Of a stretch of 64,000 nucleotides of DNA, positions 38,532 to 49,024 are shown one piece after another; position 1 is the first letter of the stretch; each line of letters opens with the position of its first letter. The stretch is from Sphingomonas sp. Ant H11. GTDB taxonomy: Bacteria > Pseudomonadota > Alphaproteobacteria > Sphingomonadales > Sphingomonadaceae. The notes beneath the pieces are model-generated. The model saw nothing but the letters and a program-made list of their open reading frames with translations. It was not told where the DNA came from and ran no database searches. Location of the stretch: positions 124,001-188,000 of the forward strand of contig NZ_JSBN01000002.1 in NCBI RefSeq assembly GCF_000797515.1. Reading direction: 5' to 3'. The translations under genes were made by a program, and so were the position numbers.

Positions 38532-41314
38532 TCACGCCCCGAAGGTACGCTGCCACCAGCCACGACGCGGGCTGCCGGCTTCGCCCGGATCGGGATCGAT
38601 CGCGCGCGGTGCCGCGTCGCTCGCTGCCGCCGCAGACGAAGCCTCGTCCTGCGGTGCATCGGGTGCCGGAGCAGCAGGCTCCGCCACTGGTGCGACGCTC
38701 TGCGCTACCGGGGCTTCTTCTACCGGGGGAGTTTCCACTTCAACCGCTTCCACGGCTGCGGCCTTGGCCTTGCGGGTACGCTTTGCCTTTGGCTTGGGGG
38801 TGTCCTCCACCGGAGCTTCCACGACGGGTGCGGCTTCCGCCGGTTCGGCCGCCTCAACCGCCTTGGCCTTGGCACGCCGGGCGCGCTTCGGTTTCGCGGC
38901 CGGTTCGACCTCGCTTGCAGCTTCGACAGCCGGTTCGGCTTCCACCACCGCTTCGGCTACCGGAGCCGCCTTTGGCGCGGCATCGCGCGCACGCGGACGA
39001 CGACGTCCCTTCTTCGGGGCCTCAACCTCGGGCTCGGCTTCCGCTTCGACCGCGACCGGCTCGGCTTCGACCAGCGCAGCGTCGACTACGGGAGCCTCGC
39101 CATCAGCGGCTTCGACAACCGCCTGCTCGCCGTCGCTGCGACGACCGCCACGGCGACCGCGACGGCCACGACGGCGACGACCGCCTTCGCTGCCTTCTCC
39201 CTCTTCCGACGACACTGCGGCCGGGGTCTCGGCGTCTTCGCGCTCGGCATCCTGCTCCGACGCGTCCTCGTCACCACCGCCGTCGACGACGGCTTCGCCC
39301 TCGGCGGCACCCTCACCCTCAGGCCGGTTGCGACCGCGACGGCCGCGACGGCGCCGACGGCGACGCGAGCCACCGTCTTCTTCGCTACGCTCGGGCCGTT
39401 CGCCGCGCTCGCGCGGTTCGCGGGCAGCGCGCGGCTGCTCCTCTTCCTCGACCTCGTCCTCGATTTCGTCTTCGATCTCGTCCTCGACGAAATCTTCCTC
39501 GATCTCCTGGATCGGCGCTTCGAAGCGCGGCGTGTAAGCAGGCGGCGGGCCGGACACTTCGACCGACATGCGCGCGCCTTCCTGCTCACCGTCGGGCGCG
39601 ACTTCGATCATCACGCCATAGCGTTCCTCGATCTCGGCCAGTTCCGCGCGCTTGCGGTTCAGCAGATAGAAGGCCGCTTCCTGGCTGGCGCGCAGCAGCA
39701 GCTGCGATCCGCGCCCTGTGCGGCTTCATCTTCCAGCAGGCGCAATGCCGACAGACCCGAAGAGGAGGCGGTGCGGACGAAGCCGGTTCCCTCGCAATGC
39801 GGGCATGGCCGGGTCGACGCTTCGAGCACGCCGGTGCGCAAACGCTGGCGGCTCATTTCCATCAGGCCGAAGGACGAAATGCGACCGATCTGGATGCGCG
39901 CGCGATCGTTCTTGAGCGCTTCCTTCATCGCCTTCTCGACCTTGCGGACGTTCGAGCCGTTGTCCATGTCGATAAAATCGATCACGACCAGCCCGGCCAT
40001 GTCGCGCAAGCGCAACTGGCGCGCGATTTCGGCGGCGGCCTCGAGATTGGTCGCGGTCGCGGTTTGCTCGATCGAATGTTCGCGCGTCGACCGTCCCGAG
40101 TTGATGTCGATCGACACCAAGGCTTCGGTCGGGTTGATGACGAGATACCCGCCCGATTTGAGCTGCACCACCGGGTGGTACATCGCCGACAATTGCTCCT
40201 CGACGCCCGCACGCTGGAACAGCGGCACGGGATCGCTGTAATGCTTCACCTTGCGCGCATGGCTCGGCATCAGCAGCTTCATGAAGTCCTTGGCGTGGCG
40301 ATAGCCTTCCTCGCCCTCGACGATCACTTCGTCGATGTCGCGATTGTAGATGTCGCGGATCGCGCGCTTCATCAGGTCGCTGTCGCCATAGACCAAAGCG
40401 GGGGCCGAGGAGGACAGCGTCGTCTCGCGAATCCCGTCCCACAGCCGCGCCAGATAATCGAAGTCGCGCTTGATCTCGACGCGGGTGCGCTGCAGCCCGG
40501 CAGTGCGCACGATGCAGCCCATCGAGGGGGGGAGCTTCATGTCGGCCATGATCGACTTGAGCCGCTTGCGGTCGCCAGCGTTCGAAATCTTGCGGCTGAT
40601 CCCGCCGCCATGCGACGTATTGGGCATCAACACGCAATAGCGGCCAGCAAGCGACAGATACGTCGTCAGCGCCGCGCCCTTATTGCCGCGCTCTTCCTTG
40701 ACGACCTGGACGAGCAGCACCTGGCGGCGGCGGATGACGTCCTGGATCTTGTAGCGATGCCGCAAATTGGTGCGGCGCTCGCGCAGATCGTCGGCGGCAT
40801 CGTCCGATGCGGTGCGCTTGCGACGACGGCCACGCCCCTCGCCACCGCGGCTTTCACCCTCGGCGACGACTTCTACGTCGGGTTCGGCACCGCCATCATC
40901 CTCGAAACGCTCGATCGAGGCATCGTCGGCGGCCGAATCGCGTTCGAAGCCGTCGTCTTCATGCTCGTCGTCGTGAAGATCGTCCTCGGCCTCCTGCTGG
41001 GCGCGCAACGCGGCTTCTTCCGCCGCATGCTCGGCCTCTTCGCGCAACAGCGCGTCGCGGTCTTCCTTGGGGATCTGGTAATAATCGGGGTGGATTTCGC
41101 TGAACGCCAAAAAGCCGTGGCGATTGCCGCCGTAATCGATGAACGCCGCCTGCAGCGACGGCTCAACGCGCGTCACCTTGGCCAGATAGATATTGCCTTT
41201 GAGCTGCTTGCGCTCGGCGGATTCGAAATCAAACTCTTCGATTCGGTTTCCCTTGACGACAGCAACGCGGGTTTCCTCCCGGTGCCGTGCGTCGATCAGC
41301 ATACGCGTGGTCAT
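38532..41314 (-). CDS. rne: Ribonuclease E/G (frameshifted)
   Basis: Main mRNA-decay endonuclease. From ATG 41314: an S1 domain (ERKQLKGNIYLAKVTRVEPSL) interrupted by an acidic insertion (EEAEHAAEEAALRAQQEAEDDLHDDEHEDD), the catalytic DNase I-like region (VVIDFIDMDN) and the zinc-link CPHCEGTG. The frame breaks near 39713: LEDEAAQG should continue RGSQLLLRASQEAAFYLLNRKRAELAEIEERYG, which needs one extra base. The remainder is a long disordered tail rich in Glu, Arg and Ala with RRRRGRRGRR blocks, the expected RNA- and degradosome-binding region. Corrected length is about 928 residues. As rne is essential, the frameshift is almost surely a sequence error. Confidence 0.93.
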
Positions 41315-41783
41315 GTATTATTCTCCGGTCGCGCGGCGCAGAGCCAAAGGGCGCTGGGCGCCGTGGCGCTGGCCGCGCGCGATCAATGAAAGTGGCCGAT
41401 CCGGCGAGAGTATCGCCTGGCTCGATCACATGGTGGTTTACGAAAACTGCCTCTGCTCGCCCTGCACGCCCCGCCTTCCGGCCTTGGGCATTCCGCGCGC
41501 TCGCGATCCCGCCGGTGGAAACCGGGCGGTGCGAGGGGCGGAATACATACATCATGCGAACGTCAACCTGGATAAGCCGCGCCCAAGGAACATGAGGGGC
41601 GGCCAGATGGCCCTCGCCGCGGTCGATACTAGGCCGCGATCAGGAACTGTTTGATGCCTAGCACCCCCGCTCGCGCGCAGCAACCGGCACGTTTTTTGCC
41701 GCCCGACCGGCAATTCTATGCCTACGACCATATTAACCGCACCCCGAAAGGCTGTTTTGTCGTCTCCGGCCTAGTCCAGACGA
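41315..41783. other. Intergenic region between divergent rne and amidase genes
   Basis: 469 bp without a convincing gene. The left part should be the 5' leader of rne, which is long and autoregulatory in several bacteria; I could not identify a specific conserved structure. The right part (about 41690-41760) contains the promoter of the cell-wall operon. Short frames here are shadows of no recognisable family. Confidence 0.5.
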
Positions 41784-43064
41784 ATGAGCGCGACCTCCCG
41801 CCCTTTGGCAGCCCCTTTTCGCTTTACCGCGCCGCAGTCGCGACGGCATTACGGACGCGTGTCGTTCGTTTTCGCCTTGCTGGCCTGCTGGTTCGTCGGC
41901 GCTCCCGGTTGGGCGGCGTCGGTCGAGCGCGTCGAGGTCCAGCACGACCGGATCGTCGTGCGGTTCGATCAGCCGATCGCCGATGCGTCGAGCTTCGTGC
42001 TGGCCGCACCGCACCGGATCGCGCTTGATCTGCAGGGCGCGACCCCCGGCGGCAAGATCGCCGCGGGCGGGCCGGTATCGAGCGTGCGCCAGGGCGCGCA
42101 CGGTGCCAACGGCACGCGCGTCGTGTTCGACCTTGCACGCCCGGCCCTCGTCACCGAAGGCGTGTTCGGCCGCGACGGACGCGAACTGACACTCGAACTG
42201 CAGACCGTCGACGATGCGACCTTTGCGCGCGCGGCGGGGGAACGGCGGCTGCATTTCCTGCCGCCGTTCAACATGGGGATCGTGCAAGCCCCCGCAACCT
42301 ATGCGGTATCGGTGCCGATCCCGCCTGCGCCGCGCACGCCCGGATTGCCGCGCATCTATGGCGACGATGACAGCCGTCCGCTGGTGGTGATCGACGCCGG
42401 ACACGGCGGAGTCGATCCCGGCGCGATTTCGCCCATCGACGGTCGCCGCGAGAAGGACGTGACCCTGAAGATCGCCAAGGCGATCCGCGACGAGCTGGTC
42501 AAATCGGGCCGGGTCCGTGTGGCGCTGACGCGTGAGGACGACCGTTTCCTCGTGCTGCAGGAACGCTATGGCATTGCCCGCAAATTGCGCGGCGACCTGT
42601 TCATCTCGATCCATTGCGACAGCGTCGGTTCCGGCAGCGCCAGCGGGGCATCGGTCTACACCCTGTCCGAAGTCGCGTCCGACAAGGAATCGGCCAAGCT
42701 GGCGGCGCGCGAGAACAAGGCCGACGTCATCGCCGGTGTCAATCTCGCGGCCACGTCCGCCGACATCTCCTCGATCCTGATCGACCTCACCCAGCGCGAG
42801 ACGATGAACTCCTCGGCCAATTTCGCGCGACTGCTCGGCCGCGAGGCGCAGCCGCTGATCCCGGTGAAACCCAATTTCCACCGCATGGCCTCGCTGATGG
42901 TGCTGAAAGCGCCCGACATGCCCTCGATCCTGTTCGAGACCGGCTATATCTCCAACCCGCGCGACGCCGACTTTATCGACAGCGCCGACGGCCGCCGCAA
43001 GATCGCGCAGAGCATCGAACGCGCGGTCGAGGTGCACTTCGCACGGCGGATGGCGTCGAACTGA
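41784..43064 (+). CDS. amiC: N-acetylmuramoyl-L-alanine amidase (AmiC-like, AMIN + Amidase_3)
   Basis: About 426 residues. A signal peptide (VSFVFALLACWFVGAPGWAA) precedes an AMIN domain (VERVEVQHDRIVVRFDQPI). The zinc amidase has its ligands in VVIDAGHGGVDPG, REKDVTL and SIHCDS, with the catalytic Glu in ILFETGYISN. It cleaves peptide stems from peptidoglycan during cell separation. The start at ATG 41784 gives a long pre-signal region; a GTG near 41861 is possible. It is followed by the PBP1A gene, consistent with a cell-wall operon. Confidence 0.92.
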   Translation: MSATSRPLAAPFRFTAPQSRRHYGRVSFVFALLACWFVGAPGWAASVERVEVQHDRIVVRFDQPIADASSFVLAAPHRIALDLQGATPGGKIAAGGPVSSVRQGAHGANGTRVVFDLARPALVTEGVFGRDGRELTLELQTVDDATFARAAGERRLHFLPPFNMGIVQAPATYAVSVPIPPAPRTPGLPRIYGDDDSRPLVVIDAGHGGVDPGAISPIDGRREKDVTLKIAKAIRDELVKSGRVRVALTREDDRFLVLQERYGIARKLRGDLFISIHCDSVGSGSASGASVYTLSEVASDKESAKLAARENKADVIAGVNLAATSADISSILIDLTQRETMNSSANFARLLGREAQPLIPVKPNFHRMASLMVLKAPDMPSILFETGYISNPRDADFIDSADGRRKIAQSIERAVEVHFARRMASN

Positions 43065-43140
43065 CCTTTCACGGCCTCGCACCGCGCGCAGTTAAGGCGG
43101 CTGGCAACGCGCGGGAAAGTTGCTAGAGCCTGACACCCAT

Positions 43141-45675
43141 ATGGCCGCTTCTGATTCCACCGTGAATTTCCGCATCCGCCGCGACATTGGCGGCTTCCGG
43201 GGATACCTTCGAAATGCCTGGGGCCGGTGGTGGGTCAAGGCGCTCGCCGCATTGGGCGTGCTGTTCGTCATCGGCTATACGGTGTTTTACTTCCTGTTCG
43301 CCGCCGATCTGCCTTCGGTCGACAAATTGCGCACCTATGAGCCGCCACTGCCGACCAATGTGCGCGGCGTCGATGGTACGCCGATCCACAGCTATGCGCG
43401 CGAACGCCGGGTCGAACTCAGTTACGACGAATATCCGCCGCTTCTGGTCCGCGCGTTTCTGGCCGCCGAGGACAAAACCTTTTTCGAACATCACGGCGTC
43501 GATTATCTCGGCATCGCCAGCGCGGCGATCAACAATCTGACCAGCCACAAGCGCCCGGCCGGCGCATCGACCATTACGCAGCAAGTCGCCAAGAACCTGC
43601 TGATCGGCAACGAGACCAGCTACAGCCGCAAGATCAAGGAAGCGATCCTCGCGTACCGGATCGAGGACACGCTGACCAAGAAGCAGATTCTGGAACTGTA
43701 TCTCAACCAGATCGCGCTCGGTCGCAACGCGTTCGGCGTCGAGGCCGCGAGCTACGCCTATTTCGGCAAGGATCTGAACCAGCTCGATCTCGCGCAAATG
43801 GCGTATCTGGCGATCCTGCCCAAGGGCCCGTCCAATTACGACCCCGTCCGCCACGCCGACCGCGCGCTCGTCCGTCGGGCTTATGTGCTGCGCGAAATGC
43901 TCAAGAATGGCTTCATCACCCAGGCGCAGCATGACGAAGCCATGGCCGAACCGCTCGGCACCGTGCCGCGCCAGACGCCCAAGACCGAAACTGCGGGCAG
44001 CGGCTATTTCGTCGAGGAAGTCCGCCGCCAGTTGAAGGACAAGTTCGGCGAGGACGAAAAGGACGGGCCGTACAGCATCTATGCCGGTGGCCTGTGGGTG
44101 CGCACCTCGCTCGACAACCGGCTGCAGGACTATGCGCAGACCGCACTGCGTGAGGGCTTGCTGCGCTTCGATCATGGCCGCGGCTGGTCCGGACCGATCG
44201 ACCATAAGGACATTGTGGGCGACACCTGGCAGACAACGCTGCTCAACACCAATATCGGGCTCGATTACGACAATTGGCGCGCGGCGATCGTGACTGCCGT
44301 CGGCGCAAGCGAGGCGACGATCGGCTTTTCCGACGGCAGCACCGGCGTCTTGCCCCGAGACGCCGCGCAAATGCCGGTGCGGGGCGAGGGCGGCACCGCT
44401 TTCGCCGCGCTGAAACCCGGCGACATTATCGCGGTTGCGCCGGAAGGTGGGGCGTTTGCTTTGCGCTCGGTGCCCAAAATCTCGGGCGCGTTCGTGGTCG
44501 AGGAACCGCAGACCGGGCGCGTGCTGGCCATGCAGGGCGGGTTCGATTTCCGGGCGCAGGCCTTCAATCGCGCGACGCAGGCGATGCGGCAGCCGGGATC
44601 GACGATCAAGCCGATCGTCTATGCTGCGGCGCTGGAGGGCGGGATGACCCCTGCCTCGATCATCGTCGACGGCCCGTTCTGCGTCTATCAGGGCGCGCGG
44701 CTGGGCCAGAAGTGCTTCAAGAATTTCGGCAATGTCGGCGGGTCGGGCGCGCATACCATGCGCTGGGGCGTCGAGCAGTCGCGCAACCTGATGACGGTGC
44801 GCGCCGCCGCCACGACGGGGATGCCGCGGATCGTGTCGCTGATGGACCGGATCGGCGTCGGCAAATACGAACCGTATCTGTCCTATTCGCTCGGCGCAGG
44901 GGTGACGACCGTGTCGCGCATGGTCAACGCTTACGCCATCCTCGCCAATCAGGGCCGCTCGCACCCCGCGACGCTGATCGATTTCGTGCAGGACCGCCAC
45001 GGCAAGGTGATCCTCCCCGAAAACTGGCACCCGTGCGACCGCTGCAACGCGCCCGACTGGAACGGCAAGCCGATGCCGCGCCCGGTCTCGCGCGGCAAGC
45101 AGATCGTCGATGCGATGAGCGCGTATCAGATGGTCCATATCGCCGAGGGCGTCATCCAGCGCGGCACTGCCACCGTGCTGCGCGACCTCGACCGGCCGAT
45201 GTTCGGCAAGACCGGCACCAATACCGGGCCAACCGACGTATGGTTCATCGGCGGCACCCCGCAAATGATCGGCGGCCTGTATATCGGCTACGACCAGCCG
45301 CATTCGCTGGGCGGCGCGGCGCAGGGCGGCACGCTCGCCGCGCCGATCTTCAAGGCGTTCGCGGTCAAGGCCTATGAGGGGCTGCCCAAAATTCCGTTCC
45401 GCGCGCCCGCCGGCATCCGCATGGTCCGCATCGACCGCGCGAGCGGCAAGCCTGTGTTCGGCACCTGGCCGACCGACGATCCCAAGGCGTCGGTCATCTG
45501 GGAAGCCTTCAAACCCGAAAGCGAGCCACGCCGCGTCGTCCACCGCGACGTGATCGTTCCCGACCCGGCCGCTGCGGCCGCCGCCGCTGCCGCCAAAGCA
45601 CGCGCCGACGCCCAGGCACCGAAGGACACGCGCCGCGACAGCGATTTCCTGCAACGACAGGGCGGTATTTACTAG
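43141..45675 (+). CDS. mrcA: Class A penicillin-binding protein 1A
   Basis: About 844 residues. A cytoplasmic tail and one membrane anchor (about 38-58) precede a GT51 glycosyltransferase domain ([36 protein letters not shown]). An OB-like insert follows, then the transpeptidase with the nucleophile motif STIK in [15 protein letters not shown] in EQSRNLM and KTGT in FGKTGTN. It polymerises and cross-links peptidoglycan. The C-terminal tail is Ala/Arg/Asp-rich. It lies 76 bp after the amidase gene and 88 bp before prfB. Confidence 0.94.
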   Translation: MAASDSTVNFRIRRDIGGFRGYLRNAWGRWWVKALAALGVLFVIGYTVFYFLFAADLPSVDKLRTYEPPLPTNVRGVDGTPIHSYARERRVELSYDEYPPLLVRAFLAAEDKTFFEHHGVDYLGIASAAINNLTSHKRPAGASTITQQVAKNLLIGNETSYSRKIKEAILAYRIEDTLTKKQILELYLNQIALGRNAFGVEAASYAYFGKDLNQLDLAQMAYLAILPKGPSNYDPVRHADRALVRRAYVLREMLKNGFITQAQHDEAMAEPLGTVPRQTPKTETAGSGYFVEEVRRQLKDKFGEDEKDGPYSIYAGGLWVRTSLDNRLQDYAQTALREGLLRFDHGRGWSGPIDHKDIVGDTWQTTLLNTNIGLDYDNWRAAIVTAVGASEATIGFSDGSTGVLPRDAAQMPVRGEGGTAFAALKPGDIIAVAPEGGAFALRSVPKISGAFVVEEPQTGRVLAMQGGFDFRAQAFNRATQAMRQPGSTIKPIVYAAALEGGMTPASIIVDGPFCVYQGARLGQKCFKNFGNVGGSGAHTMRWGVEQSRNLMTVRAAATTGMPRIVSLMDRIGVGKYEPYLSYSLGAGVTTVSRMVNAYAILANQGRSHPATLIDFVQDRHGKVILPENWHPCDRCNAPDWNGKPMPRPVSRGKQIVDAMSAYQMVHIAEGVIQRGTATVLRDLDRPMFGKTGTNTGPTDVWFIGGTPQMIGGLYIGYDQPHSLGGAAQGGTLAAPIFKAFAVKAYEGLPKIPFRAPAGIRMVRIDRASGKPVFGTWPTDDPKASVIWEAFKPESEPRRVVHRDVIVPDPAAAAAAAAAKARADAQAPKDTRRDSDFLQRQGGIY

Positions 45676-45763
45676 CGGCGCGCCAACCTCATATACGGCA
45701 GGCACGCTATCGTTTTCCCGCCAACGGGAAGAACGACACGATATTTTTCTGGAAGGTTCTCCC

Positions 45764-46891
45764 ATGCGCGCTGAAGCGCAGGCTCATATCGACTCGATCA
45801 AGGACGCGCTCGCGCTGCTCCGCCGGTTCCTCGACTGGGACCGCGCGCTGCGTCGGCTCGATGAACTCAACGCGCGCGTTGAGGATCAAACTTTGTGGAA
45901 CGACCCCAAGGCGGCGCAGGCGGTTATGCGGGAGCGGCGCCGTCTCGATGAGGCGATCACCGCAACGCGCGCGATCGAAAGCGAGCTCAACGATACGGCA
46001 GAGTTGATCGAAATGGCCGAGGCCGAGGGCGATACCGAGATGGAGACCGACGGCCTCGCCGCGCTCGCCGATCTCGCGCGCCGCGCCGAACAGGACAAGA
46101 TCAAGGCGCTGCTGGCGGGCGAAGCCGATGGCAACGACACCTATATCGAGGTCAATGCCGGGGCGGGCGGCACCGAGAGCCAGGACTGGGCCGGGATGCT
46201 CAGCCGCATGTATTCGCGCTGGGGCGAACGCCACGGCCTGAAGGTCGAACTGATCGACCAGCATTCGGGCGAGCAGGCCGGAATCAAGTCGGCGACGCTG
46301 CTGCTGAAAGGCGAGAACGCCTACGGCTATGCCAAGACCGAAAGCGGTGTCCACCGCCTGGTGCGCATCAGCCCGTATGACAGCGCCGCCCGCCGCCACA
46401 CCTCGTTTGCCAGCGTTTGGGTCTATCCGGTGGTCGATGACAATATCGAGGTCGACTATAACGAAAGCGACCTGCGCATCGACACCTATCGCGCGTCGGG
46501 CGCTGGCGGGCAGCACATCAACACCACCGATTCGGCGGTGCGCATCACCCACATCCCGACCGGCATCGTCGTGCAGTGTCAGAACCAGCGCAGCCAGCAC
46601 AAGAACAAGGCCGAAGCCTATAACCAGCTCCGCGCGCGATTGTACGAGCGCGAACTGGCGATCCGCGAAGCCGCGGCCAATGCGGAGAATGCGGGCAAGA
46701 CCGATATCGGCTGGGGCCACCAGATCCGCTCTTACGTGCTGCAGCCATACCAGATGGTGAAGGATCTGCGCACCGGCGTGACCTCGTCGAGCCCGTCCGA
46801 TGTGCTCGATGGCGATCTCGATGCGTTCATGGCCGCCGCGCTATCGCAGCGCGTCACGGGCGAGACGGTCGAGGTGGAGGACGTGGACTAG
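45764..46891 (+). CDS. prfB: Peptide chain release factor 2
   Basis: 375 residues with the catalytic GGQ in [18 protein letters not shown]. The codon-recognition tripeptide reads SPY ([15 protein letters not shown]) where E. coli RF2 has SPF; SPY is, as I recall, usual for alphaproteobacteria. It terminates at UAA and UGA. The gene is one continuous frame, without the programmed +1 frameshift found in many other bacteria. The start ATG is preceded by GGAAGG. Its stop overlaps the GTG start of the next gene (TAGTG). Confidence 0.95.
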   Translation: MRAEAQAHIDSIKDALALLRRFLDWDRALRRLDELNARVEDQTLWNDPKAAQAVMRERRRLDEAITATRAIESELNDTAELIEMAEAEGDTEMETDGLAALADLARRAEQDKIKALLAGEADGNDTYIEVNAGAGGTESQDWAGMLSRMYSRWGERHGLKVELIDQHSGEQAGIKSATLLLKGENAYGYAKTESGVHRLVRISPYDSAARRHTSFASVWVYPVVDDNIEVDYNESDLRIDTYRASGAGGQHINTTDSAVRITHIPTGIVVQCQNQRSQHKNKAEAYNQLRARLYERELAIREAAANAENAGKTDIGWGHQIRSYVLQPYQMVKDLRTGVTSSSPSDVLDGDLDAFMAAALSQRVTGETVEVEDVD

Positions 46892-47616
46892 TGCACTTTC
46901 ACGGTGCCCGCGCGCTGACCTTGGTGGCCGTGCTGCTGCTCGCCGCGTGCGACGGCGGCACGCCGCGCGTGCCCGATCATACGCAGGAGGCAGGCCCCTT
47001 CCCCGCCGCCGACCGCCCGGTCGCCAAGATCAGCTCGCCACGCTGGTCGACCGAGGAGGATCGCGACCGGCTGAACGAAGCCGGCGAGGTAATGACCAAG
47101 GCCGGAATCAAGCCCGGTATGACCGTCGCCGACATCGGCGCCGGCGAGGGCTATTACACGATCCGCGCCGCCAACCGCGTCGGCAAGACCGGGCGCGTGC
47201 TGGCCGAGGACATCGTAGCCGAGGTGCGCGATACGCTGGCGCTGCGCGTGTCGCGCGAGCGGCTGGAGAATGTCAGCGTGCGTCTCGGCGCGCCCGCCGA
47301 TCCGCGGCTGCCCGATGCCAGCTTCGATCGCGTGCTGATGGTGCATATGTACCATGAAATCGCGCAACCCTATGAGTTCCTGTGGCGGATGCGCCCCTCG
47401 CTAAAGCGGGACGGGCTGGTCATCGTCGTCGATGCCAACCGCCTGACGCAAAACCACGGGACGCCGCCCGCGCTGCTCAAATGCGAATTTGCGGCGGTCG
47501 GCTACACCCAGGTCGCACGCTACGACATGCCCTCCGCGGGCGGGTATCTCGCCGCGTTCCGGGCGGAGGGGCCTCGCCCCGAACCGGCAGCGATCAAACC
47601 CTGCCGGATGACCTGA
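46891..47616 (+). CDS. Class I methyltransferase-like protein with lipoprotein signal
   Basis: 241 residues from GTG 46891, overlapping the prfB stop. A signal peptide with lipobox (TLVAVLLLAACDGG) would anchor it outside the cytoplasm. The rest is a Rossmann methyltransferase fold with motif I VADIGAGEGYYTIRAANRVG and acidic motif II (LAEDI). Since S-adenosylmethionine is not expected in the periplasm, either it has another role, the signal is not used, or translation starts inside (e.g. the Met at VMTKAGIKPGM). Coupling to prfB recalls the RF-methylating PrmC beside prfA, but the PrmC NPPY motif is not seen. Confidence 0.75.
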   Translation: MHFHGARALTLVAVLLLAACDGGTPRVPDHTQEAGPFPAADRPVAKISSPRWSTEEDRDRLNEAGEVMTKAGIKPGMTVADIGAGEGYYTIRAANRVGKTGRVLAEDIVAEVRDTLALRVSRERLENVSVRLGAPADPRLPDASFDRVLMVHMYHEIAQPYEFLWRMRPSLKRDGLVIVVDANRLTQNHGTPPALLKCEFAAVGYTQVARYDMPSAGGYLAAFRAEGPRPEPAAIKPCRMT

Positions 47617-47764
47617 TCCGCCGTTATGCCAGCCGACTTCGCGCTACCGCATCACCCGGCAGCGCGCTACACCGACCTAATGCAAAACCCGCTCGACCGG
47701 ATCGAAAAGACGCTGCAACAGCGAACGACACGATGAACCAACTTGCGGGTATGAAGGCGTGAAC

Positions 47765-48661
47765 ATGCGGCACCCCGAACACCAATATCTCGACTTGCTT
47801 CAGCAGATTCTCGACCATGGCGACCAGCGCGTCGACCGGACCGGGGTCGGGACGCGCTCGCTGTTCGGCGCGATGATCCGGTTCGATCTTTCCGACGGAA
47901 GCGTGCCGATCCTCACCACCAAACGCGTCTACTGGAAGACGGCGGTGAAGGAGATGCTGTGGTTCCTGACCGGGGACACCAGCCTGCAGTCGCTGCTGCG
48001 CGAGAATGTGAAGATATGGACCGATTGGCCGCTCGCGCAGTACCGGCGCTCCACCGGACACGACATTTCTCAAACCGAGTTTGAGCAGCGTGTACTGAAC
48101 GACGATGCCTTTGCCGCGCAATGGGGAGACCTGGGCCCGATTTACGGGAAGCAATGGCGCCGTTGGCAAGGCGCGGACGGGCGCGTGCATGATCAGATCG
48201 CCAGCCTTGTCGAGACGCTGAAGCACAATCCGGCCAGCCGCAGGATGCTGTTTCATGCCTGGAACGTGGCGGAGCTCGATCAGATGGCGTTGCCGCCGTG
48301 CCACATGGTCTATCAATTTCACGTAACCTCCGACGGGCGGCTGAACTGCGGCCTCTACCAAAGGTCGTGCGACCTGTTGCTGGGGGCCGCCTTCAATTTC
48401 ACGGGTGCCGCCGCGCTGCAGCTGATGCTTGCCCAACAGGCCGATCTCCGCCCGGGAGAGCTCGTCTGGATGGGCGGTGACGTCCATCTGTATCTGAACC
48501 ATCTGGATCAGGCGCGCGAACAGATATCCCGCGATCCGCGCCCGTTCCCGACCATGCGCCTCCTCCGCAAACCCGCTGATATCGACAGCTATCGGATCGA
48601 GGATTTTCAGGTCGAAGGGTATATGCCGCACGGTCCGATCAAGGCCGACGTCGCGGTGTGA
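47765..48661 (+). CDS. thyA: Thymidylate synthase
   Basis: 298 residues from ATG 47765; an in-frame GTG lies two codons upstream. Signature elements: RTGVGTRSLFG (phosphate loop), LWFLTGDT and catalytic Cys in LPPCHMVYQFHV, with CDLLLGAAFN and HLYLNHL. It converts dUMP to dTMP with methylene-tetrahydrofolate, leaving dihydrofolate for folA. The central insertion (about residues 85-130) makes it longer than E. coli ThyA (264). folA, often adjacent in relatives, lies 13 kb further on, beyond the accessory block. Confidence 0.94.
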   Translation: MRHPEHQYLDLLQQILDHGDQRVDRTGVGTRSLFGAMIRFDLSDGSVPILTTKRVYWKTAVKEMLWFLTGDTSLQSLLRENVKIWTDWPLAQYRRSTGHDISQTEFEQRVLNDDAFAAQWGDLGPIYGKQWRRWQGADGRVHDQIASLVETLKHNPASRRMLFHAWNVAELDQMALPPCHMVYQFHVTSDGRLNCGLYQRSCDLLLGAAFNFTGAAALQLMLAQQADLRPGELVWMGGDVHLYLNHLDQAREQISRDPRPFPTMRLLRKPADIDSYRIEDFQVEGYMPHGPIKADVAV

Positions 48662-49024
48662 TGGAGCGCGCTTAGTTCGAGTATCTGCCGCTTTTCGGGC
48701 GCTCCAAAATCGAGTGCCATCGCGACGAACCCCGGCGGTCGCCACCGCCCTCCCTACAAAAAGCAGAACCGGCACAGGGGAATGCCCCCGGGTTATCCTC
48801 TGACGCGGTCGCAGTGTCCGGCACGCGCTCGCTGCGGCCGCTCACCCTCCACGCGCCCCATGCCGGATGCAGCCGCGTCAAGTGGGAAGGGCTGCCCTGC
48901 GATCTCCGACTGGACCAGATCTTTAATTCACTCTGTAGAGAATGAGTGTTGATTCGGATCGAAAACTGGGGCATCCAGACCCCATCGCGCCGGAGAGCGT
49001 GTGTGGGTGAGGATGGGGAGGTTT
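48662..49024. other. Intergenic region between thyA and the TonB receptor gene
   Basis: 363 bp with no convincing gene on either strand; the short frames are not conserved-looking. The last 30 bp hold a GGGGAGG ribosome site for the receptor. The promoter of the receptor gene should lie here, but no clear box or operator was identified. Confidence 0.5.

Noticed and set aside
37517-41389. A 1290-codon open frame on the plus strand
   Set aside because: It is wholly antisense to the M48 peptidase and rne genes, has no family motifs and a shadow-like composition, and such frames are common opposite GC-rich genes.
43123-45765. An 880-codon open frame on the minus strand
   Set aside because: It is fully antisense to the well-supported PBP1A gene, with no recognisable domain or ribosome site.
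45764-45860. Programmed +1 frameshift of prfB
   Set aside because: The RF2 frame is continuous from its start, with no in-frame UGA near codon 26.
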